Shown: piece after piece, positions 1-8,212 of the stretch
How the letters are laid out: every line of letters begins with the position of its first letter
How positions within the stretch are numbered: position 1 is the first letter of the stretch
Assembly: GCA_902494035.1 (NCBI GenBank)
Contig: CABURV010000003.1
Span: forward strand, 1 to 48,350
DNA from: an uncultured Collinsella sp.
GTDB lineage: Bacteria; Actinomycetota; Coriobacteriia; Coriobacteriales; Coriobacteriaceae
Length of the DNA: 48,350 nt
Direction of reading: 5' to 3'
Position numbers and translations under genes: made by a program
Notes under the pieces: generated by a model
Database searches by the model: none
What the model was told of the DNA's origin: nothing
What the model saw: the letters and a program-made list of their open reading frames with translations, nothing else

Positions 1-48
1 CGAGAGTACTGCGGGGTCAGCCCGTGGGAGGCCAGGGCGCCGCTGACC
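1..48 (+). rRNA. rrf: 5S rRNA, 3' part only (cut by window start)
   Basis: The first bases resemble the last part of bacterial 5S rRNA. They include the loop E/helix IV region (GAGAGTACTGCGGGGTCAGC), a GTGGGAG segment and a terminal GGCGCCGC. The 5' part lies outside the window, so the closing helix cannot be checked and the 3' end is approximate. A strong terminator follows within 40 bases, as expected at the end of an rRNA operon. Identification is by remembered consensus, not by search. Confidence 0.75.
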
Positions 49-82
49 GGTGGACGGCACCGAGCCGTGCGCTTGAATTGAG

Positions 83-114
83 AAGGGGGAGGCCTCGCGG
101 CCTCCCCCTTTTTT
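83..114 (+). terminator. Rho-independent terminator of the rRNA operon
   Basis: A perfect 12-bp stem (AAGGGGGAGGCC with GGCCTCCCCCTT) closes a TCGC loop and runs into a T tract. It lies just after the 5S end. The A residues opposite the T tract mean it may also stop the minus-strand gene that ends about 65 bases away. Confidence 0.92.
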
Positions 115-178
115 GCGTTTACGGGGCGTAAATGACTCTATTACACCAGACGATCTTATCGTTTTTGGTATTGAGCCT

Positions 179-646
179 TTATTTAAAGAAGATAAATCGA
201 ATAACAAGGGCAACTGCTATGACCGCAATGATCAAAAGCAGGATTGTCAGTCGATGCTGCTTGCGTCGTTTACTTGTCGAAACGAAGATTGATTTTCCCT
301 GTTTTGGCGTTTCGAGATAGCGAGCCGAATGCGTCAAGGTTTGCTTTGGTCGAGGACCTCTTTGTCGATGAGTGGCGGATGCTTTCATCGGCTCATCACT
401 AGCTGCGCTGTTTTTAGATAATGGTGCGTCTTTCAGATATACAGGGTCTCCCGAGGCGACGCCCATATGTTTACGTCCCGTTTGGGCATCCTCGAGCGTT
501 TGATATCGATTTCTCGTCACATACTCGGGCTCCGGATCATTAATGGGCTCTTGCGAGATGTGGGGGCGATGGAACCGCGGCGGCTGCGTGGAAGTATCTT
601 CCCCCTGCGTCGGCATAAACATTTTGTTCTGGTTTTGGTCGTCCAT
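179..646 (-). CDS. Small hypothetical protein with a C-terminal membrane anchor
   Basis: I do not recognise this 155-residue protein. The first 125 residues are hydrophilic, rich in Gln, Pro, Lys and Arg, and probably disordered. They are followed by a basic stretch (KRRKQHR) and one hydrophobic helix (LTILLLIIAVIAVALVIRF) ending at the C-terminus. That suggests a tail-anchored protein facing the cytoplasm. The start is supported by an AAAGGG ribosome site 4-5 bases before the ATG. It stands alone, divergent from the Hsp20 gene and converging on the rRNA terminator. No function is proposed. Confidence 0.7.
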   Translation of the reverse strand: MDDQNQNKMFMPTQGEDTSTQPPRFHRPHISQEPINDPEPEYVTRNRYQTLEDAQTGRKHMGVASGDPVYLKDAPLSKNSAASDEPMKASATHRQRGPRPKQTLTHSARYLETPKQGKSIFVSTSKRRKQHRLTILLLIIAVIAVALVIRFIFFK

Positions 647-768
647 GATGCCCTTTAGCTCGTTACCAACAACGTGTACGCGCTCATTGTAAGCCCCTTG
701 CTATTTGTAGCTGTGAACATACTTGTTATTTAAGCTCTGGTTCAAAGAACCTTAACCTTATTAAAACC

Positions 769-860
769 TGAGTCAAACACACTTAGATATGCTTATAGTA
801 CTAGACTCAAAAAACTTTATAGTCGATGTATATATGAGCACTGGGTGGGCATATATAAGA
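769..860 (+). promoter_or_regulatory. AT-rich promoter region of the Hsp20 gene
   Basis: The gap between the divergent unknown gene and hsp20 is strikingly AT-rich against its surroundings. It holds several possible -10 boxes (TATATA near 828-834 and ATATAA near 852-857). TGAGTC at 769 and GACTCA at 804 form an inverted pair about 30 bases apart. They recall the half-sites of the HspR HAIR operator, but the spacing is far too wide for that site. The exact promoter cannot be fixed from sequence. Confidence 0.35.
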
Positions 861-923
861 GCGTCAAAAGAAGTCCCAGTCACCTAGAAGATGACTCGGC
901 AGTCCTTAAAAGGAGTGGTAAAC

Positions 924-1355
924 ATGGCAAGCATGGTTCCTTATCGTTCGGTTTTTGGCGTTCGTCCTTCTGCTAGCTCGCTGTTCGATCTGTTTGATGA
1001 TATGACTGACCTTGCAAACAACTCGATTGCTTCCAAGGCGTTTCCCGTTGACGTTGAGGATAAGGGCGACGGCTATGAGGTCAAGGCTTATCTGACCGGC
1101 GTCGCCAAGGACGATATCGATGTCGAGCTTAACGAGGGCCGTCTGTCCATTAGCGTGAATGTCGAGGAAGACGAGGAGAACGAGGGCAAGAACTTCCTGC
1201 AGAAGGAGTTCAGCTCGTACAGCGCGACGCGTGGCGTGTATCTAAAGGACGCTTCGAGCGAGGGCCTCTCGGCTAAGTACGCTGACGGCATCCTGACCGT
1301 TACGGTTCCCAAGATCGTCGAGAAGAAGAACGTTACGAAGATCTCCATTGACTAA
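924..1355 (+). CDS. Hsp20 family small heat shock protein
   Basis: A 143-residue ATP-independent holdase of the alpha-crystallin family, which keeps unfolding proteins soluble in the cytoplasm. The alpha-crystallin domain runs from about residue 33 (VDVEDKGDGYEVKAYL) to the family-typical GILTVTVPK near residue 130, with a short C-terminal tail. The N-terminal arm has the usual F-D-x-F-D-D type segment (LFDLFDDM). I chose the ATG preceded by AAAAGGAG with an eight-base spacer rather than an upstream in-frame ATG at 891 that has no ribosome site. The gene is monocistronic, with an AT-rich promoter region before it and a bidirectional terminator after it. Confidence 0.93.
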   Translation: MASMVPYRSVFGVRPSASSLFDLFDDMTDLANNSIASKAFPVDVEDKGDGYEVKAYLTGVAKDDIDVELNEGRLSISVNVEEDEENEGKNFLQKEFSSYSATRGVYLKDASSEGLSAKYADGILTVTVPKIVEKKNVTKISID

Positions 1356-1381
1356 CTTCGTTGGTGTTCTGCGCTATTAAA

Positions 1382-1429
1382 AGACAGCAAAAGGGGCTGG
1401 GAAGCGATTCTCGGCCCCTTTTGCTGTCT
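1382..1429. terminator. Bidirectional terminator between hsp20 and walJ
   Basis: A 16-bp perfect stem (AGACAGCAAAAGGGGC and its complement) separates two convergent genes. The GGGGC...GCCCC core is flanked by A and T runs on both sides, so it can work on either strand. Confidence 0.88.
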
Positions 1430-1437
1430 AGGACAGT

Positions 1438-2247
1438 CTATTGAATGGTTGCCGGTTGATACTGACTCGCAGGGCGTATCGAGAGTTTTCGCGATCCTTG
1501 GAGAAGGGTTGCGGAGCTGCCGACCTCGTCATCCAGGGTTGCGGCCAGAGCTTTGGCATAGCTTTTGACGGTAAGGCTCGGACGATTGTTATCTTGGCTG
1601 ATATGCATGGCAATGAGCTGTTCGGTGCGATCGGTAACAAGTTCGCGCGCGGCTTCGGCGGCTTGGCCATTGGAGAGGTGTCCCCTTTCAGACAGGATGC
1701 GCTCCTGAAGAAAGCGGGGATATTCTCCCTCGCGCAGCATGGTCACATCGTGGTTGCTTTCGAGTGCGAGGACTCGACAATCTTCGAGGGTGTTCATGGC
1801 TTGGCTCGATAGCTCTCCGGTGTCGGTGGCAAAGCCGATGGAATCATCGAGGGTGTCGAATCGATAGCCGACTGGATTGATGACATCGTGTGACGTTGAG
1901 TAGGTTTGCACGTGGATGCCGGCAATGGATAGGGTGTCACCGGGATCGAATTCCTCGACAGGCAGATGCGAAAGATTTTCTTTGCTCGAAAGTGTGCCCC
2001 TGCTGGCAAAGAGGGGGCCGTGCCAGTGCTTGCACCAGACATCGAGACCCTTGATGTGATCGCTATGCTCATGAGTAATGAGAAGAGCCGAGACGTTGTC
2101 TGCCGAGAGCCCCAGTTCTGCCATACGCTTTAATGTCTCGCGGCGAGACAGTCCGTCATCGACCATAATGAGCCCCTGCGGGCCCTCGATGAGTGCGCAG
2201 TTGCCTTTAGAGCCACTGCCGAGGATATGAAGGTGCAGACGAGACAT
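1438..2247 (-). CDS. walJ: MBL-fold metallo-hydrolase, WalJ/YycJ family
   Basis: This 269-residue protein has the metallo-beta-lactamase fold. The metal-binding motif HEHSDH sits near residue 60, after the N-terminal ILGSGSKGNC strand-turn typical of the YycJ/WalJ group. Downstream metal ligands are suggested by TSHD (about 119), ATDTGEL (about 141) and LESNHD (about 163). YycJ proteins are putative exonucleases or phosphodiesterases encoded with the WalKR system in Firmicutes; no walKR genes are present here. It is divergent from tilS, with only about 50 bases between the starts. The cytoplasmic location and family are well supported, but the substrate is not known from sequence. Confidence 0.85.
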   Translation of the reverse strand: MSRLHLHILGSGSKGNCALIEGPQGLIMVDDGLSRRETLKRMAELGLSADNVSALLITHEHSDHIKGLDVWCKHWHGPLFASRGTLSSKENLSHLPVEEFDPGDTLSIAGIHVQTYSTSHDVINPVGYRFDTLDDSIGFATDTGELSSQAMNTLEDCRVLALESNHDVTMLREGEYPRFLQERILSERGHLSNGQAAEAARELVTDRTEQLIAMHISQDNNRPSLTVKSYAKALAATLDDEVGSSATLLQGSRKLSIRPASQYQPATIQ

Positions 2248-2295
2248 AAGATTCCAAAGGATACAATGGGTGCGGACGAATAGAGGAGGAAGCGA

Positions 2296-3834
2296 ATGCC
2301 AACGGTATCACAGCATTACGGACACCATGCCGTGCCTGGGGCAGTCGATGAGACCCGGACGAGACAGCAGGCTGCTCCTGTCGTGCTCATGGTATCAGGC
2401 GGCGCGGACTCGACGGCACTGCTTCTTATGGCGTGCACATCAAAGCTGGATATCCAAGACGGACGCGGTGTTGCCCCCATTGCTCGCGAGCGCCTGCATG
2501 TGCTGCATGTAAACCATCATCTGCGCGGCAAGGCGTCCGATGGCGACGAGGCCTTTGTGCGTGAGCTCTGCGCGCAATATGGTTTACCGCTGTGTGTGGA
2601 GCACGCTTATTTTGATGGGGAGTCGGGCAATATTGAGGCCGCGGCCCGCGAGGTGCGCTATGCCGCGGCGCGGAGGTATGTTCGCGAACTCTGCGCCCAG
2701 ACGGGGGCGCCGCGAACGGCGGCTCGTATCTGCACCGCGCACACGTCTTCGGATCGCGCGGAAACGTTTTTGATGAACGCGATTAAGGGTTCAGGGCCCG
2801 CTGGTCTATCGAGCATTCCTCGCCGGAGGAATATCGTGGTGCGTCCCTTGCTCGACCTAACTCATGGCGAGCTCGTGGGCTATCTACAGGTACATGGTCA
2901 GCCGTGGCGTGAAGACGAGAGCAATGAGGATATCTCGTATCTGCGAAACTACGTGCGCCATCGGGTAATGCCAGTGGTGGCACAGCGTAATGCGAGCGTG
3001 TGCAAGACGATTGGCGCCGCCTGTGAGATCTTGGGTGACGAAGACGCGTTTCTATCCCAGCTGTCGGCGCAGGCGTTTCGAAGCTGCCTGCGCAAGGAGG
3101 CAGCGGGCGCACTGGTGCTCGATGCCAGGCGCCTTGCTGCGGCCGAGGTGGTAATCGCGCGGCGCATCGTGCGACTGGCGATCAAACGCATCGATCCGGA
3201 CGCTCGTCCCGAGATGCGACATGTGGAGCGAGTCCTTTCCTGCGTTGCCGAAGGCACAGGCTCGGTCACGCTTCCGGCGGGAATTGACGCGCGCGTCGAG
3301 TTTGGCATGCTAGCGTTTAAGGCGCCGGCGGCTCGTGAGGGGCTGGTTGCGGACTGGATTACCATACCCGGTCGTTTGCCGTTGGGCGGGGGGCGCATGC
3401 TGGTCGCAGAGCCGATGGCCGTTGAGCCGGGATGCGATATCGTGCGCCGCGCCCGTGAGCTTGCGGCTGCCGGGGAAGTGACAGCTTTGGTAGACGCGGC
3501 TGCCCTGGGTTTTGCCGACAGCGATAGTGAGCGGATCCTGGCGGGCTCACGTGGCGAGATCCCTGCAGAGGCGCGATTGGCGCGCCTGTGGGTGGACGGT
3601 CCCGCACCGGGAGACGTGATGTGCCCGTTAGGAATGAGTGGCCGAAGCAAGAAGGTATCCGACTTGCTAGGCGAGGCTCGCATTCCCGTTTCCGAGCGCG
3701 CCGGCGTGCCCGTGGTGAGGACGGCGCCGGGAGGTGCTGTGGTGTGGGTCGCCGGAGTTCGCGCGGACGAACGTTTTAAATGCACGGCGGCGACGCGTGT
3801 GGCTTATCTGCTTCGCGTGGTTGACGCGGATTAG
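2296..3834 (+). CDS. tilS: tRNA(Ile)-lysidine synthetase
   Basis: TilS attaches lysine to C34 of the CAU-anticodon isoleucine tRNA, which switches both its charging and its codon reading to AUA. The ATP-binding PP-loop SGGADST is at residues 34-40. HVNHHLRGKASDGDEAFVR follows, as in the family, and then TAHTSSDRAETFLMN and RPLLDLTHGELVGYL. A TilS C-terminal domain is indicated by VMCPLGMSGRSKKVSDLLGEARIP near the end. At 512 residues it is somewhat long. A GGAGGA ribosome site precedes the ATG. It heads the common tilS-hpt-ftsH order. Confidence 0.95.
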   Translation: MPTVSQHYGHHAVPGAVDETRTRQQAAPVVLMVSGGADSTALLLMACTSKLDIQDGRGVAPIARERLHVLHVNHHLRGKASDGDEAFVRELCAQYGLPLCVEHAYFDGESGNIEAAAREVRYAAARRYVRELCAQTGAPRTAARICTAHTSSDRAETFLMNAIKGSGPAGLSSIPRRRNIVVRPLLDLTHGELVGYLQVHGQPWREDESNEDISYLRNYVRHRVMPVVAQRNASVCKTIGAACEILGDEDAFLSQLSAQAFRSCLRKEAAGALVLDARRLAAAEVVIARRIVRLAIKRIDPDARPEMRHVERVLSCVAEGTGSVTLPAGIDARVEFGMLAFKAPAAREGLVADWITIPGRLPLGGGRMLVAEPMAVEPGCDIVRRARELAAAGEVTALVDAAALGFADSDSERILAGSRGEIPAEARLARLWVDGPAPGDVMCPLGMSGRSKKVSDLLGEARIPVSERAGVPVVRTAPGGAVVWVAGVRADERFKCTAATRVAYLLRVVDAD

Positions 3835-3982
3835 CCCCTCGCACCAGCTGTTCTGTGCGGCGTTGACGGTATTCCCGCGCTGATGGTGCGCGGGCTGGAA
3901 AATATACCCCGTGCGCTGCTAGAATGTGTAGTTCGCGTCCATACGGCGGTGTGTGGGCGATTAAGCACAAGAAAGGGTTGTC

Positions 3983-4531
3983 ATGGCTTCTCAACATCCG
4001 GATATCGAGAAGGTTCTGTTTACGCAGGAGGATATCGACGGTATCGTCTCTCGCTTGGGCGAGCAGATTACGCGCGACTATGCGGGTAAGGATCTGGTGC
4101 TGATTGCGGTCCTGCGCGGCGCCGTGGTCTTTATGGGCGACCTGATGCGCAAGATCGAGCTGCCGACCAACATCGATTTCATGGCTGTTTCGAGCTATGG
4201 CGACGGTGTGAAGTCTTCGGGCATCGTGCGTATCATTAAGGACCTGGATATCGACATCCGTGGTCGCGACGTGCTGATCGTCGAGGACATTCTGGACTCG
4301 GGGCTGACGCTCAAGTACCTGATGAAGAACCTCGAGAGCCGCAAGCCCGCTTCTCTGGAGGTCGCCGCCTTCCTGTGGAAGGACGTTGAGGACCGTACCT
4401 CGGCCGTCACGCCCAAGTATGTTGGAACCCATTGCCCCGATGCCTTCGTGGTGGGCTACGGCCTCGACTATGCCGAGCGCTATCGTAACCTTCCGTATCT
4501 AGGCATTTTGAAACCGGAGGTTTATTCGTAA
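3983..4531 (+). CDS. hpt: Hypoxanthine phosphoribosyltransferase
   Basis: This salvage enzyme transfers phosphoribose from PRPP to hypoxanthine or guanine, giving IMP or GMP. The 182-residue protein shows the PRPP-binding signature VLIVEDILDSGLTL (about residues 94-107), the flexible-loop SSYGDG segment (about 70) and the purine-contacting FVVGYGLDYAERYRNLPY near the C-terminus. The start is set by GAAAGGG upstream of ATG. A possible TAGAAT -10 box lies at 3920-3925, so hpt may have its own promoter besides tilS read-through. Its stop is one base before the ftsH start, so the two are co-transcribed. Confidence 0.95.
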   Translation: MASQHPDIEKVLFTQEDIDGIVSRLGEQITRDYAGKDLVLIAVLRGAVVFMGDLMRKIELPTNIDFMAVSSYGDGVKSSGIVRIIKDLDIDIRGRDVLIVEDILDSGLTLKYLMKNLESRKPASLEVAAFLWKDVEDRTSAVTPKYVGTHCPDAFVVGYGLDYAERYRNLPYLGILKPEVYS

Positions 4532-4532
4532 G

Positions 4533-6674
4533 ATGCCCGACGACCGTAACGATAACAATTCCCAGACTCCCCGGGAGCCTAAGATCCCGGGGATGCCCGG
4601 AGGCAAGAAGCCCACGCGTACGGGCTGGCTGTATTTTATTTTGGCTTGCGCGCTTCTGGGCTACGCCTTCTTTAACATGGGCTCCGGCTTTGCCAATTCC
4701 AGCAATACCGTAAAGCTCGCGACGAGCGAGATGGTCAACGCCATTAAGCAGGATCGCGTCGAAGATTTGACCTATACGGTTCAAGACGGAAGCGTGGCGG
4801 GTCATTACTGGAAGACGAAAAAGGACAAGGGCGACACGAGCGAGCTCAAGAGCTTCTCCTCGACCTATGTCGGCTCCGATTCGCTTGCCGAGCTTATGGC
4901 GGAGCACCCCGATACCAAGTACATCGTCAACACCAACGACCCCGATTTTTGGGGCGACTTGGCGATGAGCGTGCTGCCGACGATCGCCCTGATCGCCATC
5001 ATGTTCTACTTTATGCGCCAGATGATGGGCGCCAACAACAGGAACATGCAGTTTGGCAAGACCAACGCCAAGACCAACGAGGCAACGCGCCCTAAGGTCA
5101 AGTTTGAGGATGTTGCCGGCGTGGACGAGGCAGTCGAGGAGCTCGAGGAGATCCGCGACTTTTTGAGCGATCCGGACCGCTATCGCAAGCTGGGCGCCAA
5201 GATTCCGCGTGGCGTGTTGCTGGTTGGCCCTCCGGGTACCGGTAAGACCCTGCTGGCTAAGGCCGTTGCCGGCGAGGCGGGCGTGCCGTTTTTTAGCATC
5301 TCGGGTTCCGACTTTGTCGAGATGTTCGTGGGCGTTGGCGCCAGCCGCGTGCGCGACCTTTTTAAGGAGGCCAAGTCTCAGGCTCCGTCGATCATCTTTA
5401 TTGACGAGATCGATGCCGTGGGACGTCAGCGCGGAGCCGGTTTGGGCGGCGGCCACGACGAGCGCGAGCAGACGCTCAACCAGCTGCTGGTCGAGATGGA
5501 CGGCTTTGAGGAAAGCGAGTCGGTCATCCTGATCGCTGCGACCAACCGTCCTGACATCCTGGATCCGGCATTGCTGCGTCCCGGCCGTTTTGACCGCCAG
5601 GTTACGGTCGACCGTCCGGATGTGAAGGGCCGCGAGCAGATCTTGCGCGTGCATGCCGAGAACAAGCCGATGGACGAGGACGTTAAGTTTGAGAAGCTCG
5701 CCCAGATGACCGTTGGCTTTACTGGTGCCGATTTGGCGAACCTGCTCAACGAGTCTGCGCTGCTGGCCGCTCGCCGTCATCGTTCCGTGATCTCGATGGA
5801 CGAGGTCGAGGAGTCGATGGAGCGCGTGATTGCCGGACCGCAACGCAAGGGTCGCGTGATGACCGAGGCCGAGCGCACCACGATTGCCTACCACGAGAGC
5901 GGTCACGCTTTGGTGGGCCACATCCTGGAGCACTCCGATCCGGTTCATAAGATCTCGATCGTCAGCCGCGGTCAGGCCCTGGGCTACACGCTGCAGCTTC
6001 CGCAGGAGGACCACTTCCTCAAGACCAAGAACGAGATGCTCGACGAGCTCGCCGTGTTCTTGGGCGGTCGCGTTGCCGAGGAGCTCATGTGCGATGACAT
6101 TACGTCGGGCGCGAGCAACGATCTGGAGCGCGCAACCAAGATGGCGCGCGAGATGGTCACGCGCCTGGGCATGAGCGAGGAGCTGGGCACGCAAGTGTTT
6201 GGCGAGGCGCAACATCAGGTGTTCCTTGGTCGCGATTACGCCGATCACCAGGATTACTCCGAGGAGACGGCGCGCCGCATCGATATCGAGGTTCAGCGCA
6301 TTATGCGTGAGGCCCATCGTCGTGCGGTCGAGATCCTGGACGCCCGTCGCGATCAGCTCGATCTGATGGCGAAGGTGCTGCTTGAGCGCGAGACCGTCGA
6401 AGGCGACGCCGCGAACGCCCTGCTCGACAACGAGTGGGATGCGTACCTTGAGCGCGAGGGCGATATCCTGGCGGCCAAGGAGGAGCGCAACGCCAAGGCG
6501 GCCGGCATGCCGACCAAGAAGCGTGCGCCTCGCATGAGCGAGGAGGAACTTGCGGCAGATGCCGCGGCTTTTGCGCAGGCGGCCATGCAGGAGGATGCCG
6601 AAGTGGCATCCGATGACGCTGACGATGACCATGCCGTCGTCGATGCCGATGCCGACACCGACGCCGACAAATAG
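4533..6674 (+). CDS. ftsH: ATP-dependent zinc metalloprotease FtsH
   Basis: A 713-residue membrane AAA+ protease that degrades misfolded membrane proteins and selected soluble regulators. It has a short cytoplasmic N-terminus, a first membrane helix (about 32-52), an external domain (about 55-140), a second helix (about 145-163) and then the AAA module. Walker A is GPPGTGKT at 232-239, Walker B is IIFIDE at 287-292, and the arginine-finger region is LLRPGRFDR near 347-355. The zinc motif HESGH is at 454-458, and the third ligand is expected in TSGASNDLERAT. The tail (last about 60 residues) is Asp/Ala-rich and acidic. It is translationally linked to hpt. Confidence 0.97.
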   Translation: MPDDRNDNNSQTPREPKIPGMPGGKKPTRTGWLYFILACALLGYAFFNMGSGFANSSNTVKLATSEMVNAIKQDRVEDLTYTVQDGSVAGHYWKTKKDKGDTSELKSFSSTYVGSDSLAELMAEHPDTKYIVNTNDPDFWGDLAMSVLPTIALIAIMFYFMRQMMGANNRNMQFGKTNAKTNEATRPKVKFEDVAGVDEAVEELEEIRDFLSDPDRYRKLGAKIPRGVLLVGPPGTGKTLLAKAVAGEAGVPFFSISGSDFVEMFVGVGASRVRDLFKEAKSQAPSIIFIDEIDAVGRQRGAGLGGGHDEREQTLNQLLVEMDGFEESESVILIAATNRPDILDPALLRPGRFDRQVTVDRPDVKGREQILRVHAENKPMDEDVKFEKLAQMTVGFTGADLANLLNESALLAARRHRSVISMDEVEESMERVIAGPQRKGRVMTEAERTTIAYHESGHALVGHILEHSDPVHKISIVSRGQALGYTLQLPQEDHFLKTKNEMLDELAVFLGGRVAEELMCDDITSGASNDLERATKMAREMVTRLGMSEELGTQVFGEAQHQVFLGRDYADHQDYSEETARRIDIEVQRIMREAHRRAVEILDARRDQLDLMAKVLLERETVEGDAANALLDNEWDAYLEREGDILAAKEERNAKAAGMPTKKRAPRMSEEELAADAAAFAQAAMQEDAEVASDDADDDHAVVDADADTDADK

Positions 6675-6685
6675 TCTTTGTGGCG

Positions 6686-6719
6686 AAAGCCTCTGCGGGG
6701 AAACCTGCGGAGGCTTTTT
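6686..6719 (+). terminator. Terminator of the tilS-hpt-ftsH operon
   Basis: A stem formed by AAAGCCTC and GAGGCTTT, extended by GCGG/CTGC pairing, runs into TTTTTC directly after ftsH. Confidence 0.85.
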
Positions 6720-6742
6720 CTTTTGAGCGATATTGGGCCATC

Positions 6743-6804
6743 TGTTGATTGGGGACAGACTTAAATGAGCGTTTTCACGCATTTAAGTCTGTCCCCAATC
6801 AACA
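6743..6804. repeat. 62-bp palindromic element with GGGGACAGACTTAAATG arms
   Basis: Two perfect 25-bp arms (6743-6767 and 6780-6804) containing GGGGACAGACTTAAATG face each other across 12 bases. There is no T tract, and it follows an independent terminator, so it is not simply the ftsH terminator. The GGGGACAG core recalls palindromes associated with REP-type tyrosine transposases in other bacteria. No transposase is visible in the window. It sits directly upstream of the aminotransferase promoter region. Confidence 0.85.
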
Positions 6805-6862
6805 TTCTGCGGCACTTTGCTCAACTAAAGCGTACAATAGCGCCTATGCGAAAGGGGAACAG

Positions 6863-8047
6863 ATGATCAACGAAACCATGTATGCTCGCGGTGCGGAGAG
6901 CTCCATCATCCGTGAGATTTTTAGCTATGGCCTTGAGCGCAAGGCGCAAATCGGCGCGGAAAACGTGTTCGATTTCTCGCTGGGCAACCCGAGCGTTCCT
7001 GCTCCCGCTGCCGTCGCGGAGTCCATCAAAAAGGCGCTTGAACTGCCGAGTGACCAGCTGCACGGTTATACGCCCGCTCCGGGCCTGCCGCAGTGCCGTA
7101 CCGCCGTCGCCGACTCGCTCAACCGTCGCTTTGGCACGAGCTATGAAGGCAAGGACGTCTTTATGACGGTGGGTGCGGCGGCTTCGCTCACCTGCACGCT
7201 CAATGCCGTTACGAACCCGGGTGACGAGGTCATTGTTATCGCCCCGTACTTCCCGGAGTATCGCGTGTGGATTGAGAAGGCCGGCTGTACGTGTGTCGAG
7301 GCGCTCGCCGATGAAGATACGTTCCAGCTGAGCGTGGATAACGTGCTCAAGGCGATTACCGATAAGACCGCTGCCGTCATTATCGACTCACCCAACAATC
7401 CGACCGGTGCCGTATATACACGCGACACGCTGACGCGACTGGCCAATGTTCTGCGCGAGGCCAACGCTCAGCGCGATCCCGAGAATCCGATTATGCTCAT
7501 CTCTGATGAGCCGTACCGCGAGATCGTGTACGGTGCCGAGGTGCCTTGGGTGCCTTCGATCTACGAGAACACCGTGGTGTGCTACTCGTATTCCAAGTCG
7601 CTTTCGCTACCGGGCGAGCGCGTCGGATGGATCTTGGTTCCCAACACCAATCCGCAGGCTGCCCGTCTGATGCCGGCTGTTGCGGGTGCTGCCCGTACGC
7701 TGGGTTTTGTATGCGCACCGGCACTCTTCCAGCGCGTAATTATCGACTGCATCGATGAGCCGAGTGACGTTGAGGCCTATGCACGCAACCGCACCGTGCT
7801 TACCGACGCACTAGCGGAGTATGGCTACACCTATGTTGAGCCGGATGGCGCGTTCTACCTATGGGTGAAAGCGTTGGAGCCCGATGCGAATGCGTTTTGC
7901 GAGCGCGCAAAGAAGTATGAGTTGCTTGCGGTTCCCTCGGACAGCTTTGGTATGCCGGGTTGGTTCCGCCTGGGCTATTGCGTGAGTTACGAAACGATTG
8001 TCAATTCGCTACCCGCTTGGAAACAGTTGGCGGACGAGTATCGTTAA
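6863..8047 (+). CDS. Pyridoxal phosphate-dependent class I/II aminotransferase
   Basis: A 394-residue fold-type I aminotransferase. The PLP-binding Lys is in SYSKSLSLPGERVGW (about residue 242). The Asp that contacts the pyridine nitrogen is expected in ISDEPYREIVY, and the phosphate/Asn motif is DSPNNPTGAVY. SLGNPSVPAP near residue 37 is the usual N-terminal substrate segment. It resembles aspartate/aromatic-type enzymes that pass amino groups to 2-oxoglutarate, but the amino acid cannot be told. The ATG follows AAAGGGG by five bases. The frame stays open further upstream, but that part is the palindromic element and is not coding. A TACAAT -10 box at 6833-6838 gives a plausible promoter. 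Confidence 0.9.
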   Translation: MINETMYARGAESSIIREIFSYGLERKAQIGAENVFDFSLGNPSVPAPAAVAESIKKALELPSDQLHGYTPAPGLPQCRTAVADSLNRRFGTSYEGKDVFMTVGAAASLTCTLNAVTNPGDEVIVIAPYFPEYRVWIEKAGCTCVEALADEDTFQLSVDNVLKAITDKTAAVIIDSPNNPTGAVYTRDTLTRLANVLREANAQRDPENPIMLISDEPYREIVYGAEVPWVPSIYENTVVCYSYSKSLSLPGERVGWILVPNTNPQAARLMPAVAGAARTLGFVCAPALFQRVIIDCIDEPSDVEAYARNRTVLTDALAEYGYTYVEPDGAFYLWVKALEPDANAFCERAKKYELLAVPSDSFGMPGWFRLGYCVSYETIVNSLPAWKQLADEYR

Positions 8048-8081
8048 AAGTAAAGCGCTCTGCCTACAATGTTTTACGTGA

Positions 8082-8112
8082 AACGGGGTTTGGTGTTAAG
8101 CCGGACCCCGTT
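8082..8112 (+). terminator. Possible stem-loop after the aminotransferase gene
   Basis: An 8-bp inverted repeat (AACGGGGT and ACCCCGTT) with a 15-base loop lies 35 bases after the stop codon. There is no T tract, so it may be only a 3'-end stabilising hairpin. Confidence 0.4.
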
Positions 8113-8212
8113 GTCATGGACGTTGTGTCTTTGGGATGGAGTGGTTTTACGACTATCGAAGGCTATGCGTACAATGAATATAAGCGACGGCCGTGCCAGA
8201 TAAGGAGACCTG

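Noticed and set aside
769..809. HspR HAIR operator before hsp20
   Set aside because: The half-sites TGAGTC and GACTCA are about 30 bases apart, whereas HAIR needs about seven, and the outer bases do not match.
4407..6782. Long open frame (about 790 codons) on the minus strand opposite ftsH
   Set aside because: It is the antisense shadow of ftsH in GC-rich DNA, has His/Leu/Arg-rich low-complexity translation, no ribosome site and no family motif.
6749..6862. Upstream extension of the aminotransferase coding region
   Set aside because: It runs through the 62-bp palindrome and lacks a ribosome site; the ATG at 6863 has AAAGGGG.
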